A stretch of 6,467 nucleotides of DNA from Nanobdellota archaeon (GTDB lineage Archaea > Nanobdellota > Nanobdellia > Woesearchaeales > JAUYGA01). The translations under genes and the position numbers were made by a program. The notes under the pieces are model-generated. The model was not told the origin of the DNA, did no database searches, and worked only from the letters and a program-made list of their open reading frames with translations. This document shows, piece after piece, positions 5,025-6,467 of this stretch. The DNA is taken from positions 1-6,467 of the forward strand of contig JAUYGA010000002.1 in assembly GCA_030690755.1 (NCBI GenBank). Direction: 5' to 3'. Each line of letters begins with the position of its first letter. Within the stretch, counting starts at the first letter, position 1.

Positions 5025-5032
5025 TATTTATA
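5025..5032 (+). promoter_or_regulatory. TATA box of the HD/phosphohistidine operon
   Basis: TATTTATA fits the archaeal TATA consensus. Its centre plus about 27 bases predicts a transcript start near 5055, ten bases before the ATG of the small frame at 5065 and about 80 before the HD gene. Confidence 0.6.
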
Positions 5033-5064
5033 TGCTTGAGCGAGAATTACCTATTAGTGACAAA

Positions 5065-5148
5065 ATGAAAAACAAAATAGGAATAGAATATGTCTGTACT
5101 GGCAATGGTGGAAGAATATTTAAGGTGATTAAGAATGGAAAAAAATAA
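5065..5148 (+). CDS. Possible 27-residue small protein or leader peptide
   Basis: A complete frame, MKNKIGIEYVCTGNGGRIF followed by KVIKNGKK, starts about ten bases after the predicted transcript start and has AGTGA (5056-5060) four bases before its ATG. It ends TAA at 5146-5148 and overlaps the HD gene start by 14 bases, so ribosomes ending here could re-initiate at 5135. The peptide is basic and Gly/Lys-rich with one Cys and no membrane segment. I do not recognise it. It could be a real small protein, a translated leader, or an accidental frame in an 80-base leader. Placement is suggestive, coding evidence is thin. Confidence 0.4.
   Translation: MKNKIGIEYVCTGNGGRIFKVIKNGKK
5123..5128 (+). 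promoter_or_regulatory. Shine-Dalgarno AGGTGA for the HD-domain gene
   Basis: AGGTGA lies six bases before the ATG at 5135, inside the last codons of the small upstream frame. It supports 5135 as the HD protein start, and its position inside a possible coding frame would allow coupling of the two. Confidence 0.65.
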
Positions 5149-6163
5149 ATTCAAAGAAACCGTAGCGGAAACTGGTCTTAATCAAGATTCATTAGACAGG
5201 CTAGTTCTAGGATTTGGAGCATTATTTCCTGGAAACAGAGAAATTGATTTGGCTTATGCCAATGTTTTAGAGAATATGGATCCAAACTGTCTTCCAGAAA
5301 TTACTCATTGTATAGATGTAGCTAAGGCTACAGCTTTTTTAGGTCAAGTGGTGTTAAACGATCCAGAACACGCTACAAGATTTGGATTTTGTCAAAGCAA
5401 GCAGGAACAGCTAGATGGTGTAATACTTGCTGCATTATTTCATGACATTGCGCTTTGTTATGATAGAGATAAACTACAAATAATTAAAAGTATTGAATTA
5501 CTTCACAGATGGGTTTTAAATAATGGTAATCCTCAAGATACTGACTCTTATAGGGGAGCCTTGATTCTGGAAAGAGAAGTAAGTGATAAAACTGGTTTAT
5601 CAGACAAGTCTGTTGGAATTGCTATTGGTATATTAAAGAATCATGGTCAATTAGAATTCCCTTGGCAAACTTTAGTCAAATTCGGAGATGCCTTGGCGTA
5701 TATAAACGGAGATAATCATTCCAGAGCAGTTATTGAATCTTATTTATTGAGAGATCATATCCACTCTTACAGAGCAGGAAATATCGATGACAGCGTCTTA
5801 GGAAGAGAAATCAATTTCTGGAAGGATATTGGAATTATAGAATATGGTTCAAAGTTTGGTACGTCAGTAAGATGGAATCATGAGGAAGCAAAAAAAAGAA
5901 TGGAGAAAAAAGGATTCCTGTTACTAGATTACATCAGAGAGAATATGCCGGATGTTTATACAACAGTAGTTGCTCAGACTGAAGCTAAAAAAAGAATAGG
6001 ATTTATTGCTCCTGATGTTTGGGCAATAAGAAACTATCAAGCAGCCTTAGATGTTCTTAGCAATGGTGAAGAACTTCCACAAGACTTAGCCAATAAACTT
6101 TTTGAAGCACATCAGGCAGCGTCAGAATTGAGCCGATTTTATATCGGAGGTGAACAAAGATGA
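5135..6163 (+). CDS. HD-domain protein, predicted metal-dependent phosphohydrolase
   Basis: A 342-residue soluble protein. The HD superfamily motif series is visible in order: His58 (ITHCIDVAKAT), the doublet His103-Asp104 (LAALFHDIAL), a further His170 (LKNHGQLEF) and Asp185 (LVKFGDALAYI). These are the usual metal ligands of HD phosphohydrolases, so the site looks complete and activity on a nucleotide or other phosphate ester is likely. The region after about residue 195 is charged and mainly helical (WNHEEAKKRMEKKGF, ANKLFEAHQAASELSRF) and I do not recognise it as a named domain; there is no membrane segment. The subfamily cannot be assigned (dNTPase, cyclic nucleotide or (p)ppGpp-type hydrolases share the motif). 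It has a Shine-Dalgarno six bases upstream, and its stop overlaps the next gene by ATGA, so it is co-translated with a phosphohistidine-domain protein. It faces a divergent TrmB regulator, pointing to metabolic control. Confidence 0.82.
   Translation: MEKNKFKETVAETGLNQDSLDRLVLGFGALFPGNREIDLAYANVLENMDPNCLPEITHCIDVAKATAFLGQVVLNDPEHATRFGFCQSKQEQLDGVILAALFHDIALCYDRDKLQIIKSIELLHRWVLNNGNPQDTDSYRGALILEREVSDKTGLSDKSVGIAIGILKNHGQLEFPWQTLVKFGDALAYINGDNHSRAVIESYLLRDHIHSYRAGNIDDSVLGREINFWKDIGIIEYGSKFGTSVRWNHEEAKKRMEKKGFLLLDYIRENMPDVYTTVVAQTEAKKRIGFIAPDVWAIRNYQAALDVLSNGEELPQDLANKLFEAHQAASELSRFYIGGEQR
6146..6153 (+). promoter_or_regulatory. Strong Shine-Dalgarno GGAGGTGA for the phosphohistidine gene
   Basis: GGAGGTGA, the full complement expected for an archaeal 16S 3' end, lies six bases before the ATG at 6160 and inside the last codons of the HD gene. 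It sets the start of the next gene and suggests that this protein is made in good amount relative to its neighbour. Confidence 0.75.
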
Positions 6164-6467
6164 AAAAATTAACAGGAACTTGCGTATGCCCTGGAGAGGT
6201 TAAAGGGACAATAAAGTTCTATGCAGAGGATAAAGTTTTTACAAAAGAAACTATTGTTGTATTGAATGAATACGTAACCCAGAATATTATGAGATTAAAA
6301 GATGTTGGAGGTATTTTATCCAGTAAAGGTGGAATAACATGCCATGCATCAATCATAGCCAGAGAATTTAATATTCCTTGTTTGGTTAGTGTCCAAGGAC
6401 TTGAGGAAGTGGAAGAAGGCATGATTGTAAAAATGGATGCTGCTGCTGAGGAGGTAACTTTCCAATG
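6160..6467 (+). CDS. Stand-alone PEP-utilizer mobile (phosphohistidine swivelling) domain
   Basis: 102 codons are visible, starting MKKLTGTCVCPGEVKGTI. The signature is GGILSSKGGITCHASIIARE (50-69): the GG-x-TCHA-x-I-x-ARE motif of PEP synthase, pyruvate phosphate dikinase and related enzymes, with His62 as the phosphorylated histidine, followed by FNIPCLVSVQG (70-80). In the full enzymes this domain swings between an ATP-binding domain and a PEP/pyruvate (or drug) site. Here it begins at the start codon with no other domain before it. The frame reads ...AAAEEVTFQ and then TG at the window edge; if the next base is A the gene ends there with TGA at about 102 residues, the normal size of the isolated domain. 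ATGA overlap with the HD gene and a strong ribosome site show an operon. It needs a phosphodonor partner not present in the window. The domain call is firm; the pathway is unknown. Confidence 0.85.
   Translation, partial: MKKLTGTCVCPGEVKGTIKFYAEDKVFTKETIVVLNEYVTQNIMRLKDVGGILSSKGGITCHASIIAREFNIPCLVSVQGLEEVEEGMIVKMDAAAEEVTFQ
6450..6467 (+). promoter_or_regulatory. Ribosome binding site and probable start codon of the next operon gene
   Basis: GGAGGT (6450-6455) is followed nine bases later by ATG (6465-6467), the last three bases of the window, in a different frame from the phosphohistidine gene. If base 6468 is A, this is the same ATGA overlap seen at 6160-6163 and marks both the end of the phosphohistidine gene and the beginning of another. 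Nothing of its product can be read. Confidence 0.5.

Noticed and set aside
6219..6422. 67-codon minus-strand frame opposite the phosphohistidine domain
   Set aside because: Antisense to a gene with a clear catalytic motif; no independent support.

Overview
The window looks archaeal. Three of the promoters have an archaeal TATA box about 27-30 bases upstream of an ATG, which predicts leaderless or nearly leaderless mRNAs. Other genes have Shine-Dalgarno sites of the GGTGA/GGAGGTGA type that fit the archaeal 16S 3' end. There is also a TrmB-family regulator, a chromosomal HEPN/MNT pair, and AT-rich, Lys-rich coding sequence. The overall style resembles DPANN-type genomes (Woesearchaeota/Pacearchaeota-like), but that is an impression and no marker gene proves it.

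Layout, left to right. (1) 1-134: a short leader with a 10-base tandem repeat and a candidate TATA box. (2) 135-2387, plus strand: a probable two-gene envelope operon. It holds a small single-pass membrane protein with eight cysteines, then a secreted, C-terminally anchored alpha/beta hydrolase (lipase/esterase type) with an intact predicted Ser-Asp-His triad. (3) 2388-2631: a good promoter and the broken N-terminus of a BRO-N (phage antirepressor-type) protein, apparently frameshifted in an A run. This is a mobile-element scar. (4) 2632-3776, minus strand: an HTH-MNT nucleotidyltransferase and a HEPN protein overlapping by ATGA, forming a toxin-antitoxin-like pair. The HEPN protein lacks the usual RNase motif. 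(5) 3777-4253: 477 bases without a gene, visibly richer in G+C than the flanking genes. It contains an extensive complementary architecture at 3855-4062 that folds on paper into a three-way junction. One arm is a 95-base hairpin built from three similar modules. This is the most unusual thing in the window. (6) 4254-4970, minus strand: a TrmB-family regulator. (7) 4971-5064: a divergent promoter region with a dyad between two TATA boxes. (8) 5065-6467, plus strand: an operon with a possible 27-codon ORF, an HD-domain phosphohydrolase and a stand-alone PEP-utilizer phosphohistidine (swivelling) domain. A Shine-Dalgarno and ATG at the very edge suggest that another gene follows.

How they may work together: the TrmB regulator probably controls itself and the divergent HD/phosphohistidine operon. 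A free-standing phosphohistidine carrier needs an ATP-binding partner, either PEP synthase/pyruvate phosphate dikinase N-terminal domain-like or a drug/nucleotide phosphotransferase. The gene starting at the right edge is the obvious candidate. The operon could therefore be a split PEP-synthase-like or phosphotransfer system with a linked HD hydrolase, but the window ends before this can be tested.
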